From contig NZ_CP080531.1 of assembly GCF_024746835.1 (NCBI RefSeq), positions 6,034,001 to 6,098,000 on the forward strand: 64,000 nt of DNA, read 5' to 3'. The translations under genes were made by a program, and so were the position numbers. The notes under the pieces were generated by a model, which worked only from the letters and a program-made list of their open reading frames with translations, ran no database searches and was not told the origin of the DNA. Position 1 is the stretch's first letter; each line of letters begins with the position of its first letter. Shown here in pieces: positions 1 through 8,621 of the stretch. Source of the DNA: Mesorhizobium sp. AR02. Its GTDB lineage: Bacteria; Pseudomonadota; Alphaproteobacteria; Rhizobiales; Rhizobiaceae.

Positions 1-40
1 GCGCTAGAACCGATCGGCAGGCGCACCGATGGGGGACATC

Positions 41-679
41 ATGGCCGGACAACCGCTCAACCAGCCGGCTGAAATTCCGGCCGAGCTCGATCGCTGGAAC
101 TGGGGCGCCTTCTTCCTCAACTGGATCTGGGGCATAGGCAACAGCACCTTCATCGCGCTGTTGATGTTCGTCCCGCTGGTCAACATTGTTATGCTCTTCG
201 TGCTGGGCGCCAAGGGCAGCCGTTGGGCGTGGCAGAATGTTTCCTGGCGCGATGCCGAACATTTCCGCAGGGTCCAACGCAACTGGGCGATCGCCGGGTT
301 CATTGTCTTCGTGGTCGGGCTTGTCGGCATTGCCGCCGTGGTCGGCATCGTCCCTCGTCTGCTGAAGAGCAGCGACGCCTACCGGCTAACCATGGAGACG
401 GTGCGCGCCGATGACCGCGTCAAGACGGCCCTCGGTGACGATGTTGACGCCGGTTATTGGGTGCTTGGCAGCGTCCAGACCGGTTGGAACGGCTCGGGCG
501 ACGCCCAGCTCAGCATTCCCATCCATGGCAGCCACGGATGGGGTTGGGTGATGTCGCATGCCGTGCGCAGCGCAGGAAAATGGAACCTGCGCCTGCTTGT
601 CGTCATGGCGGGAGGGGCACCAATCGTGCTGGTCGATGAGGACCATTTCGCCAGTCCAGATGCGGTAACCAAAATATAA
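41..679 (+). CDS. Coa1-family (cytochrome c oxidase assembly factor-like) membrane protein
   Basis: Protein of 212 residues. The N-terminal third has two closely spaced hydrophobic segments (about residues 25-60, starting GAFFLNWIWG), a third spans about 90-113, and a soluble C-terminal domain follows. This layout and the C-terminal pattern match the Coa1/Tim21-type family, which many alphaproteobacteria carry outside cytochrome oxidase operons, so a role in oxidase assembly is inference. I chose the ATG at 41 over the in-frame ATG at 29 because GGGGGA lies just upstream of it. The gene stands alone; the next gene (mmsB) converges on it across a 280-nt gap holding hairpins. The family assignment is reasonably secure but the function is unproven. 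Confidence 0.7.
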   Translation: MAGQPLNQPAEIPAELDRWNWGAFFLNWIWGIGNSTFIALLMFVPLVNIVMLFVLGAKGSRWAWQNVSWRDAEHFRRVQRNWAIAGFIVFVVGLVGIAAVVGIVPRLLKSSDAYRLTMETVRADDRVKTALGDDVDAGYWVLGSVQTGWNGSGDAQLSIPIHGSHGWGWVMSHAVRSAGKWNLRLLVVMAGGAPIVLVDEDHFASPDAVTKI

Positions 680-711
680 TCGGACGACGCAGCAATAGTT
701 CCAGAAACGCA

Positions 712-738
712 AAAACCGCGCTCCATCGGGAACGCGGC
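712..738 (-). terminator. Hairpin with T-run, terminator for the mmsB transcript
   Basis: The stem CCGCG/CGCGG (716-720 with 733-737) extends three more pairs past one mismatch. Read on the minus strand it is followed by five T (711-715). It would end minus-strand transcription from mmsB and may also slow read-through from the Coa1-like gene. Confidence 0.5.
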
Positions 739-897
739 TTTGCCAGATACGCATGGCGTTTCGCTACGCAAACACTTGGCGAAACTTACGGGCTCCGGTA
801 CGCGAGACCTGATCCGGAGCGCCGGGCGGATGCGATATGTCCGCCTCGCAATCCGTTTTATAGGGACATCGTTACCGCAGAGTTATCGAGAGCTTAA

Positions 898-944
898 GCA
901 AATCTAAATTTGCGGCTTTTCGGCCGGACGGATCCGGAAAAGCC
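898..944 (-). terminator. Two adjacent hairpins just downstream of mmsB
   Basis: One perfect inverted repeat GCAAAT-CTAA-ATTTGC (898-913) is followed by GGCTTTTC (914-921) paired with GAAAAGCC (937-944). They start 16 nt past the mmsB stop. Neither has a clean T-tract, so mRNA 3'-end stabilisation is as likely as termination. Confidence 0.35.
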
Positions 945-959
945 CATTAAATCCGTCGG

Positions 960-1844
960 TTACGCTGGGTTACCCCTGAGAAAATTAATTATGCCGGAGA
1001 AATCGGCGCCGCCATGCCCCTGGGCGTTGAACAGGGCGTAGAGCTGCGCCGCCTCGGCGCCGAGTGGGGTCACCGCGCCCGCGCCAAGTGCTGCTTCCTG
1101 GGACAATTTCAGGTCTTTCAGCATAAGTGCCGCGGCAAAACCCGGTCTGTAATCCCTGTTGGCGGGCGAAGTGGGCACCGGGCCGGGCACCGGGCAATAG
1201 GTGGTCAAAGACCAGCACTGGCCTGACGAGGTCGAGGCGACATCGAACAGCGCCTGATGCGACAGGCCGAGCTTTTCCGCCAGCACGAAGGCTTCGGCGA
1301 CGCCGATCATCGAAATGCCGAGGATCATGTTGTTGCAGATCTTTGCCGCCTGGCCGGCACCGTCGCCGCCGCAATGGACGATGCGGCCGGCCATCGGCTT
1401 CAGGATCGGCTCGGCGACGGCGAAGGCATCGTCGGAGCCACCGGCCATGAAGGTCAGCGTTCCGGCCGCGGCACCGCCGGTGCCGCCGGAAACGGGTGCA
1501 TCAATCGATAACAGGCCGTGCTTTGCGGCTGTCGCATGCGCCTTGCGCGCTGATTCAACGTCAATGGTCGAAGAATCAATGAACAGCGCGCCCTTTTTTG
1601 CCTTGGGCGCGATGTCCTCATAGACCGACAGCACGTGCTTGCCCGCCGGCAGCATGGTGATCACCACATCCGCGTCTTTCACGGCGGCTGGCGCGTTGGC
1701 CATGACGACGATGCCGTGCTCGCGCGCGACCGTCAAATTCTCTGGCATCAAGTCGAAGCCATGCACCGTATGGCCTGATTTGACGAGGTTGGCTGCCATC
1801 GGATTGCCCATGTTGCCAAGGCCGATGAAGGCGATCGTCGTCAT
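960..1844 (-). CDS. mmsB: 3-hydroxyisobutyrate dehydrogenase
   Basis: Protein of 294 residues, the usual size. It oxidises 3-hydroxyisobutyrate to methylmalonate semialdehyde with NAD in valine catabolism. The N-terminus has the Rossmann motif GLGNMGNP. The substrate-binding stretch DAPVSGGTGGAAAGTL comes next, then GAGQAAKICNN, which carries the catalytic Lys of the beta-hydroxyacid dehydrogenase family. It lies 45 nt downstream of the isobutyryl-CoA dehydrogenase gene on the same strand, so the two are probably one valine-degradation unit. Family members also use other 3-hydroxyacids such as 3-hydroxypropionate, which matters because a DMSP-lyase-like gene diverges from this operon. Confidence 0.9.
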   Translation of the reverse strand: MTTIAFIGLGNMGNPMAANLVKSGHTVHGFDLMPENLTVAREHGIVVMANAPAAVKDADVVITMLPAGKHVLSVYEDIAPKAKKGALFIDSSTIDVESARKAHATAAKHGLLSIDAPVSGGTGGAAAGTLTFMAGGSDDAFAVAEPILKPMAGRIVHCGGDGAGQAAKICNNMILGISMIGVAEAFVLAEKLGLSHQALFDVASTSSGQCWSLTTYCPVPGPVPTSPANRDYRPGFAAALMLKDLKLSQEAALGAGAVTPLGAEAAQLYALFNAQGHGGADFSGIINFLRGNPA

Positions 1845-1889
1845 TGTCTCACTCCCAAGTTCTTGCTGACTCTCGACTTCTTGCTGGCT

Positions 1890-3056
1890 TCAGCGGCCGA
1901 TCAGGGCGCGGGCGATGATGACGCGCATGATCTCGTTGGTGCCTTCGAGGATCTGGTGGACGCGCAGGTCGCGCACCAGTTTCTCGATGCCGTAGTCATG
2001 CAGATAGCCGTAACCGCCCAGCAATTGCAGCGCGTCGTTGGCGACGTTGAAGCCGGTGTCGGTGACGAAGCGTTTGGCCATTGCTGACCATTTGCCGGCA
2101 TCCGGCGCCTTGCGGTCGAGTTTGGAGGCTGCCGCATAGAGGAAGATACGCGCCGCCTGCAGCTCGGTCTCCATGTCGGCCAGCCTGAACTGCAGCGCCT
2201 GGAACTGATTGATCTTGGAGCCGAAGGCCTTGCGTTCGGCCGTGTAGGACAGCGCCTTGTCGAGCGCCGACTGGGCGCCACCCAGCGAACAGGCGGCAAT
2301 GTTCAGCCGGCCGCCATCGAGGCCGGCCATGGCGATGCCGAAACCGGCGCCTTCACCCGACAAGAGGTTTTCCGCCGGCACCTTGCAGTCCTCGAAAATG
2401 ACCTGCCGGGTCGACTGCATATGCCAGCCCATCTTGTGCTCGTTGGCGCCAAAGGAGAGGCCGGGCGCATCTTTCGGCACGACGACGGTGGAAATGCCTT
2501 TCGGTCCATCTGCGCCGGTGCGCACCATGACGGCATAGATGTCGCTGTCGCCGGCGCCAGAAATGAACTGCTTGGTGCCGTTGAGGATATAGTCACCGCC
2601 GCTCTTCACCGCGCGCGTCTTGAGCGCCGCGGCATCCGAGCCGGAGCCCGGCTCGGTCAGGCAAAAGCTCGCCAGCCATTCCATAGAAGTCAGCTTCGGC
2701 AGGAAGCGCTGGCGCTGCTCCTCATTGCCGAAGCGGTCGATCATCGAGGCCACCATATTGTGGATCGAGATGAAGGACGAAAAGCCCGGATCGGCATGCG
2801 ACAGCGCCTCGAAGATCAGCACGGCGTCGAGGCGGCCGAGGGCGGAACCGCCGACGTCGTCCCTGACATAGATGCCGCCGAGGCCGAGCGGTCCGGTCTC
2901 GCGAATCACATCGGCGGGAAAGTGTTTCCGGCGATCCCAGTCGAGCGCATTCGGCGCGACGCGGTCGGCGGCGAAGGCCTGCGCCATCTTCTGGATGGCG
3001 CGCTGCTCCTCGTTGAGTTCGAACTGGCTGGTGCTCGCATCGACCGCGGCGTCCAT
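1890..3056 (-). CDS. Isobutyryl-CoA dehydrogenase (acyl-CoA dehydrogenase family)
   Basis: Protein of 388 residues with the full three-domain acyl-CoA dehydrogenase fold. Landmarks are the N-terminal helical domain starting ELNEEQRAIQ, FCLTEPGSGSDAAALKTRA in the middle beta domain, and the C-terminal LLGGYGYLHDYGIEKLVRD. The C-terminal ILEGTNEIMR motif is characteristic of the family. It oxidises a short branched acyl-CoA using FAD and passes electrons to ETF. Position directly upstream of mmsB supports isobutyryl-CoA (valine pathway) as substrate. The gene diverges from the DddQ-like lyase gene across about 140 nt, which probably holds both promoters. Confidence 0.87.
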   Translation of the reverse strand: MDAAVDASTSQFELNEEQRAIQKMAQAFAADRVAPNALDWDRRKHFPADVIRETGPLGLGGIYVRDDVGGSALGRLDAVLIFEALSHADPGFSSFISIHNMVASMIDRFGNEEQRQRFLPKLTSMEWLASFCLTEPGSGSDAAALKTRAVKSGGDYILNGTKQFISGAGDSDIYAVMVRTGADGPKGISTVVVPKDAPGLSFGANEHKMGWHMQSTRQVIFEDCKVPAENLLSGEGAGFGIAMAGLDGGRLNIAACSLGGAQSALDKALSYTAERKAFGSKINQFQALQFRLADMETELQAARIFLYAAASKLDRKAPDAGKWSAMAKRFVTDTGFNVANDALQLLGGYGYLHDYGIEKLVRDLRVHQILEGTNEIMRVIIARALIGR

Positions 3057-3197
3057 GGCGTTCTCTCCCTATGTGCCAGCTAGCCCGCTGGCCTGTCGTT
3101 TTTGGCTTTGCGCGGGCATCAATCTAGACCAATGATGCCGCCGCGCAACCCGATCCCTGCGGAGCAGTTGTGCGTCAATGCATGTCCGGAGCGAGAT

Positions 3198-3812
3198 GTG
3201 ACGACAAAATTCGATGAACTGTTGGGACGGCTCCACGCCTATCTCGCTTCTATAGACAATGCCCTGGTACGCGACGCCGTGGCGCGGATCGGTTGGGACA
3301 TGCCGGCCCGTGCGCTGGAGCCGCGTCCGCTCGGCTGCCTGCGTCATCTCGATCGTGCAGTAGACTTGGCGCCGACGGCTGCGAAACCGTTGGTGCAAGT
3401 GCTGGCGGAGCAGCGCAACGAATTGCACTGGGGGCAGACCTACACCGAGGCGGATTTCGGCAAAACCTTCATCGACAATTACGGCTGGCTGGAAGTGTTC
3501 GGAACGCGCGGCCATTTCGCCGATGACGCGGTGGCGGCCGGGCTGCTGATCCTTGGACCTGATATCGTTTATCCTGATCACCACCATGTCGCCGAGGAGA
3601 TCTACATTCCTTTGACCGGCGGCACCGAATGGCGCATGGGCGAGGGCGGTTTTCGCAAGCGGGAGGCCGGCGAGGTCGTGCACCACGCCTCGAATGTCAA
3701 CCACGCCATGCGAACGGCTAGGGAACCATTGCTGGCGCTCTACATCTGGCGCGGCGGGCCGCTGGCGCAGAAATCCACGATCACCGGAACCGCGACGCAG
3801 GGCCGGAACTGA
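3198..3812 (+). CDS. Dimethylsulfoniopropionate lyase-like cupin (DddQ/DddL family)
   Basis: Protein of 204 residues from the GTG at 3198, which has GGAGCGAG upstream; this matches the roughly 200-residue size of DddQ. In-frame TTG (3102) and ATG (3132, 3135) starts would add up to 32 unconserved residues. The C-terminal cupin carries metal ligands in the exact HxH-x3-E-x6-G pattern (H128, H130, E134, G141), with Tyr136 in the position of the family catalytic Tyr, and a second-motif His (H169). Family members cleave DMSP to dimethyl sulfide and acrylate, but soil homologues may use other substrates. Its stop overlaps the cobQ start (TGATG), so the two are co-translated. DMSP as substrate is inference. 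Confidence 0.75.
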   Translation: MTTKFDELLGRLHAYLASIDNALVRDAVARIGWDMPARALEPRPLGCLRHLDRAVDLAPTAAKPLVQVLAEQRNELHWGQTYTEADFGKTFIDNYGWLEVFGTRGHFADDAVAAGLLILGPDIVYPDHHHVAEEIYIPLTGGTEWRMGEGGFRKREAGEVVHHASNVNHAMRTAREPLLALYIWRGGPLAQKSTITGTATQGRN

Positions 3813-5287
3813 TGGCCAAGGCGATCATGCTGCAAGGCACGGGGTCGGATGTCGGCAAGACGGTGCTGGTCGCCGGCTTGTGCCGCGCCGCGAAAAAGCG
3901 CGGCCTGAAGGTGCGGCCGTTCAAACCGCAGAACATGTCGAACAATGCCGCGGTCGCCGACATTCCCGGCGACAACAACCATGGCGGCGGCGAGATCGGC
4001 CGCGCGCAATGGCTGCAGGCGATCGCTTGCGGCGTGGCGCCATCGGTCCACATGAACCCGGTGCTGCTCAAGCCGCAGACCGATGTCGGCGCGCAGGTCA
4101 TCGTCCAGGGCAAGGTGTTCGGCGAGGCGCGGGCGCGCGACTACCAGGCACTGAAGGGCCGGCTGATGGACGCCGTGCTGGACTCCTGGGCGAAGGTGGG
4201 CGAGGGCGCCGATCTGGTCATCGTCGAGGGGGCCGGCTCGCCGGCGGAAATCAACCTCAGAAACCGCGACATCGCCAATATGGGTTTTGCCACGCGCGCC
4301 AATGTGCCGGTGGTGCTGGTCGGCGATATCGATCGCGGCGGCGTCATCGCCTCGGTCGCCGGCACGCATCTGATCCTGCCGGAAGAAGACCGGCGCATGA
4401 TCGTCGGCTATCTCATCAACAAGTTTCGCGGCGATGTTTCGCTGTTCGATGACGGTTTGAAGGCGATCGAGAAATTCACCGGCTGGCGCTGTTTTGGCGT
4501 CGTGCCGTGGCTGAAGGCGGCGGCGCGGCTGCCCTCGGAGGATTCGGTGGTGCTGGAGCGGCTGGCGTCCGGTGAGGCGCGTGCGCTGAAGGTGGTGGTG
4601 CCGATGCTTGGCCGCATCGCCAATTTCGATGATCTCGATCCGCTCAAGGCCGAACCGCAGGTCGAAGTGGTGTTCGTGCCACCCGGCAAGCCGCTGCCGG
4701 CCGATGCCGGGCTGGTGGTCATTCCAGGCTCGAAGTCGACGATCGGCGATCTCATAAAGTTCCGCGAGAATGGCTGGGACCGGGATCTTGCCGCGCACCG
4801 CAAGCGCGGCGGCCATGTCGTCGGCATTTGTGGCGGCTATCAGATGCTTGGACGCACGGTGCGCGATCCCGACGGCATCGAAGGCAGCGTCACCGAAGCC
4901 GAAGGGCTTGGCCTGCTCGATATCGAAACGGTGATGGAGCCGGAGAAGATGGTGCGCAATGTGAGCGCCCGCTCGGTCCAATTCGACCTGCCGCTCGAAG
5001 GCTACGAAATCCATCTCGGCCGCACCACCGGCCCGGACACGATACGGCCGTCGGCGATCATCAATGGTGTCGCGGACGGCGCGATCTCGGCCGATGGCAA
5101 GGTGTCGGGCACCTATATGCATGGCCTGTTCGGCGCCGACGGCTTTCGCGGGAAATTTTTGGAAAGCCTTGGCATCAAGGGTGGCGGCATCAACTATCGC
5201 GCCGACGTCGAACAGGCGCTGGACGACGTCGCGGCCGAGCTGGAGAGCCACCTCGACTGCGACGCGATTTTTGGGCTGGCGCGGTGA
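3812..5287 (+). CDS. cobQ: Cobyric acid synthase
   Basis: Protein of 491 residues, full length for CobQ. It amidates four side chains of adenosylcobyrinic acid a,c-diamide using glutamine and ATP in vitamin B12 synthesis. The N-terminal P-loop-like GTGSDVGKT starts a BioD-like ATPase domain. The C-terminal glutamine amidotransferase domain has VVIPGSKSTIGD, the nucleophile motif GICGGYQMLG, and a terminal His in YMHGLFG. The ATG overlaps the upstream lyase stop by one base. No other cob gene is in the window, so it is detached from a B12 operon. No cobalamin riboswitch is visible upstream, where sequence is coding. Confidence 0.95.
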   Translation: MAKAIMLQGTGSDVGKTVLVAGLCRAAKKRGLKVRPFKPQNMSNNAAVADIPGDNNHGGGEIGRAQWLQAIACGVAPSVHMNPVLLKPQTDVGAQVIVQGKVFGEARARDYQALKGRLMDAVLDSWAKVGEGADLVIVEGAGSPAEINLRNRDIANMGFATRANVPVVLVGDIDRGGVIASVAGTHLILPEEDRRMIVGYLINKFRGDVSLFDDGLKAIEKFTGWRCFGVVPWLKAAARLPSEDSVVLERLASGEARALKVVVPMLGRIANFDDLDPLKAEPQVEVVFVPPGKPLPADAGLVVIPGSKSTIGDLIKFRENGWDRDLAAHRKRGGHVVGICGGYQMLGRTVRDPDGIEGSVTEAEGLGLLDIETVMEPEKMVRNVSARSVQFDLPLEGYEIHLGRTTGPDTIRPSAIINGVADGAISADGKVSGTYMHGLFGADGFRGKFLESLGIKGGGINYRADVEQALDDVAAELESHLDCDAIFGLAR

Positions 5288-5324
5288 TTTTACGGCGCTA
5301 GTGATTAGCAGGGAGCACCCATCG

Positions 5325-5512
5325 CTTCGTCATCCTATGGCGAAGCAAGGAGCGAAGCGACGCGGCGCAGACCATAGGATCCATGCCGCGACTTCGAAGC
5401 GTTGCTTCGGTGCAGAATTCTGCACCGCTGCACCCCACGACTGAGGTAGCGGCATGGATCCCAGGGTCTCCGCGACGCCGCTACGCGGCTGCTCCGCCCT
5501 AGGATGACGAAG
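5325..5512. repeat. Cloverleaf intergenic repeat, copy A
   Basis: Four stems abut with no unpaired bases between them. P1 CTTCGTC (5325-5331) pairs with GACGAAG (5506-5512). P2 ATCCTATGG (5332-5340) pairs with CCATAGGAT (5372-5380). P3 CCATGCCGC (5381-5389) pairs with GCGGCATGG (5449-5457). P4 ATCCCAGGG (5458-5466) pairs with CCCTAGGAT (5497-5505), with one mismatch. The P3 loop contains the perfect palindrome TGCAGAATTCTGCA (5411-5424). It lies between two convergent genes, cobQ and the VOC gene, and fills most of that gap. Confidence 0.9.
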
Positions 5513-5563
5513 TTGGGAGGCTTCGGCCAATCATCGATGAAGGTTCGCCGAAACGAATGATGT

Positions 5564-5983
5564 TCAGCCCTTGTCTCCCGCCTTCGGCCAGTAAGTGCCG
5601 AACGACCAGACGCTGCCTTCCGGATCGCGGCAGATGAATTCGCGGCTGCCATAGTCGCGGTTCGTCAATTCCTGGATGATGGTAGCGCCGGCTTTCCTGG
5701 CCTTGGCATAGGCGGCATCGGCATCGTCGACGGCGATATAGATCGACTTGCCGCCGCCTGTGCCGGGTTCGCCGACCATCTTGCCGTAGTCGTCATCGCG
5801 CGTGCTGCCCAGCATGATCATCGAGGCGCCGAAGACCAGTTCGGCATGGTGCACGACATCGCCTTCGCCGTAGCGGGCGCGGACGCTGAAGCCGAAGGCT
5901 TCGCAGAGCCAGTCGATCATTTTCGCCGCGTTTTTATAGCGCAGGGCAGGGTAGAGGCGGGGGGCTTCGTTGCTGGTGGTCAT
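5564..5983 (-). CDS. VOC (glyoxalase/bleomycin-resistance fold) protein
   Basis: Protein of 139 residues. I start at the ATG at 5983, which has AAGGAG seven bases upstream; the longer frame adds 12 residues without a ribosome site. The pattern is PhnB-like: LYPALRYKNAAKMIDWLCEAFGF at the start, VHHAELVFGASMIMLG, then a second beta-alpha-beta-beta-beta module ending GSREFICRDPEGSVWSFGTYWP. His and Glu candidates for the metal site are visible, but the substrate is unknown. An AraC regulator lies 72 nt upstream on the same strand, a common pairing for this family, which suggests that the two work together. Confidence 0.8.
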   Translation of the reverse strand: MTTSNEAPRLYPALRYKNAAKMIDWLCEAFGFSVRARYGEGDVVHHAELVFGASMIMLGSTRDDDYGKMVGEPGTGGGKSIYIAVDDADAAYAKARKAGATIIQELTNRDYGSREFICRDPEGSVWSFGTYWPKAGDKG

Positions 5984-6055
5984 GTTGATCTCCTTCAGTG
6001 GGGTTGGTCGATGCCCCAATCTGGGCGAAGGCCGTTCCAGCGTCTTGAAGAAATG

Positions 6056-6886
6056 TTACCTGCTGAGAAGTGCCGTTGGCGTCTCGCCGGCAAAGTCGCG
6101 GAACTCCCGCACCAGATGCGCCTGGTCGGCATAGCCGCAATCGGCGGCGATATCGGCCCAGTCGGCCGTCGGCTGCCGCGACAGGCCGAGCGCCCGGTTG
6201 AAGCGGACGATGCGCGACAGTGTTTTCGGGCCGATGCCGGTCGCGTCGGTGAATTTTTCGGCGAGGTGTTTGCGGCTCCAGCCCAGTCTTTCAGCGATCG
6301 ATGCAATCCGGGTCCGGCCACCTGATGTGATGATGCGGTCATAGGCCCAGGCGATTTCGAGCGGCGTTTCGGCGGTGCTCGCAAGCCGGGTGGTAACGAA
6401 GGCTTCGGCCAGATCGAAACGCGTCGTCCAGTCCGGCGCGTTGCCAAGCTGTTCGCGCAGTGCCATGCCCTCGGCGCCCAGCACGTCATCGAGGACGACC
6501 ATGCTGTCGGTCAGTTCGCTCATCGGCAGGCGGAAGAAACGGCGTGCCCCAAGCGGGGTGAAGTTGATCTGCACACAGCAGGCAGCGCCGAAGGATTCGA
6601 TCATCACCGGCCCTGCAAAAAGGCCGGCGGCGAAACTGGCGAAGCGGTCATTGTCGCCGGGCGCCTTGCCGAGGCCGATGGCGAAGGGCTCGGCGAAGCT
6701 GATCACCAGCGGCACCGTCAGCGAGGCGTATTCGACATTGCGGAAATGGCCGACCGCGATTTCACGATAGCCGCAAATGTCGGTGATGATGCCATCAAGC
6801 GCAGGATCGGGAAGGCGCCGGCGCATCTCGAAGCGCCCTGCGATGGAGCGATCCTGTTCCTTCCGGCGCTGCGTCTCGATCGGCAT
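6056..6886 (-). CDS. AraC-family transcriptional regulator
   Basis: Protein of 276 residues with a poorly conserved N-terminal sensing domain (about 1-170) and a C-terminal AraC double helix-turn-helix. The latter is marked by RIASIAERLGWSRKHLAEKFTDATGIGPKTLSRIVRFNRAL and IAADCGYADQAHLVREFRDFAGETP. AAGGA lies upstream of the ATG. It sits just upstream of the VOC gene on the same strand and may be transcribed with it. The ligand is unknown. Confidence 0.85.
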   Translation of the reverse strand: MPIETQRRKEQDRSIAGRFEMRRRLPDPALDGIITDICGYREIAVGHFRNVEYASLTVPLVISFAEPFAIGLGKAPGDNDRFASFAAGLFAGPVMIESFGAACCVQINFTPLGARRFFRLPMSELTDSMVVLDDVLGAEGMALREQLGNAPDWTTRFDLAEAFVTTRLASTAETPLEIAWAYDRIITSGGRTRIASIAERLGWSRKHLAEKFTDATGIGPKTLSRIVRFNRALGLSRQPTADWADIAADCGYADQAHLVREFRDFAGETPTALLSR

Positions 6887-6936
6887 TGGCCATCCTTCCG
6901 CCGAGATAAATCTATCAGCCGTCGGCCGGAATCAAA

Positions 6937-6963
6937 AGCGCCCGGCTTTTTTGGCCGGGCGCT
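6937..6963 (-). terminator. Strong 10-bp hairpin terminator
   Basis: AGCGCCCGGC (6937-6946) pairs perfectly with GCCGGGCGCT (6954-6963) around a 7-nt loop. On the minus strand it is followed by TTTT. It lies just after the small membrane protein gene, which ends at 6991, and insulates that gene from the AraC gene. Confidence 0.7.
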
Positions 6964-6990
6964 CTCTGTCCCCACTTCAAGGGAAACTTG

Positions 6991-7161
6991 TCAGGCGCCG
7001 CGCATCAGGCAGCCGGCGGCGAGCACGATGTAGGCAATGAGAACGATCCACACCGATGCGAGCGGGATAAATGCGAGAACGCCAAGCGCGGCGAGAATGC
7101 CGATAATGGCGATGACAAGGGAAATGATGAAAACAATCTGGGTAGGCGCACTGAGATTCAT
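6991..7161 (-). CDS. Small two-helix membrane protein, unknown function
   Basis: Protein of 56 residues, almost wholly hydrophobic with two predicted membrane helices (about 6-28 and 32-52). I start at the ATG at 7161 because GGAGGAG precedes it at ideal spacing; the longer frame starts six codons earlier without one. Followed by a strong terminator, which supports a real monocistronic gene. No domain was recognised. Confidence 0.6.
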   Translation of the reverse strand: MNLSAPTQIVFIISLVIAIIGILAALGVLAFIPLASVWIVLIAYIVLAAGCLMRGA

Positions 7162-7212
7162 GCGTGGCTCCTCCAACATGATTCGAACAGCGTCATTGTA
7201 ACAGGCGCGTGA

Positions 7213-7998
7213 TCACACACCAATCATGACACGCAGCGGGTTGGCCGGATCGGCCAGCAGTTTCACCGCCAGCGCCACGCAGACGATCACCAGCAGCGGC
7301 TTGATCAGTTTGGCGCCGATGCGCATGGCCAGGCTGGCGCCGACGCGGGCGCCGAGGAACTGGGCAACGCCCATCATCAGGCCGATCTTCCAGGAGATGA
7401 CGCCGACAGCGGCAAAGACGATGAAGCCGCCGATGTTGGAGGCGAAGTTGAGCAATTTGGTGTGCGCCGTCGCCTTGAGCACGCCGTGGCCGGCAAGGGC
7501 GACGAAGGCCAGCATATAGAAGGAGCCGGCGCCGGGGCCGAACAGGCCATCATAGAAGCCGATGGCCGGCACCAGGGTCAGCCCGAACAGGAATGGCGAC
7601 AGGCGCTCGGCTCGATCGACATCGTTCATGTTGGGCTTGAGCGCGAAATAGAGTGCAATGGCGATCAGCACCAAGGGCAGCAGGGCGCGCAGGAGATCGC
7701 CGGGCACGATCGTGGCCAGCAGCGCACCGATGGCACTCCCCACAAGTGCCAGCAGCGCCGAGGGCAATTGCCGGCGGAGATCGACATGGCCCTTGGAGGC
7801 ATAATGGATGGTCGCCGATCCGGAGCCGAACATGCCTTGCAGCTTGTTGGTTCCAAGCGCCGCGACCGGCGAGAAACCGGCAAGCAGCAGTGCGGGGATG
7901 GTGATCAGCCCGCCGCCGCCGGCGATCGAATCGACAAAGCCCGCGGCAAAGGCGGCGAAGGCGAGCATGGTGATTGTCTGGGTGGTGAGGGCGATCAT
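7213..7998 (-). CDS. TSUP-family (TauE/SafE) anion permease
   Basis: Protein of about 261 residues from the ATG at 7998. The longer frame adds 33 charged residues that look non-coding. It has about eight hydrophobic segments and the two TSUP signatures, DSIAGGGGLITIPALLLAGFSP near the N-terminus and a diverged copy around residues 130-160, LSPFLFGLTLVPAIGFYDGLFGPGAGSF. The family moves sulfite, sulfoacetate or related anions; the substrate here cannot be told. It stands alone between two small gene units. Confidence 0.85.
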   Translation of the reverse strand: MIALTTQTITMLAFAAFAAGFVDSIAGGGGLITIPALLLAGFSPVAALGTNKLQGMFGSGSATIHYASKGHVDLRRQLPSALLALVGSAIGALLATIVPGDLLRALLPLVLIAIALYFALKPNMNDVDRAERLSPFLFGLTLVPAIGFYDGLFGPGAGSFYMLAFVALAGHGVLKATAHTKLLNFASNIGGFIVFAAVGVISWKIGLMMGVAQFLGARVGASLAMRIGAKLIKPLLVIVCVALAVKLLADPANPLRVMIGV

Positions 7999-8145
7999 CT
8001 GATGTGCGGAGACGTCCGGTCGGCGGGATAACGGCGTTCGACCACGACCGCCCTGTTTGCGCAAGGCCGATTCCGCGCTACCTCTATCCAAGCGCATCGC
8101 GCTTGGATTTTCATTTGTGCGCAGTTAACCCGGAAAGAGACCCTG

Positions 8146-8577
8146 ATGGCATTCGCATTGCTGGACCAGATACGCTCGATCTTCGACGGCGACCCGGGCG
8201 TGCGCAAGGTTGCGGACGATCCAGTCCTGTCGGCGGAACTTCTGATGCTGTTCCGCATGATCCTGGCCGACGGGACGGTCAGCGAGAGCGAGATGGTTGC
8301 CTTCCGGCGCATCTGCAAGGACGCCTTCGGCATTCCGGAAACCAGCATCGACGCGGTCATCGAATATCTCAACGAGTTCGGCTACGAGACCAATGGCTCG
8401 CAGGCGATTGCGCTGTTTCGCGATCTCGACGTCGAACGCCGCAAGCAATTGGCCCAGCATATGGCGGAGATCGCCAAGGCGGATTCGCAATTGGCCGAGA
8501 GCGAGGTGCGCCTCTTGCGCCGCACGCTCGACCTGCTCGATATCAGTCCCGTCGATGTGGTGAAGCCGGAAAGCTGA
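8146..8577 (+). CDS. TerB-like tellurite-resistance domain protein
   Basis: Protein of 143 residues forming an all-helical TerB domain. The acidic helix FRMILADGTVSESEM and the later HMAEIAKADSQLAESE form the paired metal-binding-like segments of the family. It is a stand-alone housekeeping-type copy with no other ter genes nearby, so tellurite resistance itself is unlikely. AAAGAGA precedes the ATG. A NUDIX gene follows after 44 nt on the same strand and may be cotranscribed. Confidence 0.8.
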   Translation: MAFALLDQIRSIFDGDPGVRKVADDPVLSAELLMLFRMILADGTVSESEMVAFRRICKDAFGIPETSIDAVIEYLNEFGYETNGSQAIALFRDLDVERRKQLAQHMAEIAKADSQLAESEVRLLRRTLDLLDISPVDVVKPES

Positions 8578-8621
8578 GGCCTTGCGTGGATAGCGAATCG
8601 CCGAAGCTTGGGGGTATCTGA

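Noticed and set aside
3700..3812. A cobalamin riboswitch before cobQ
   Set aside because: The upstream DNA is coding for the cupin lyase and cobQ starts inside its stop codon.
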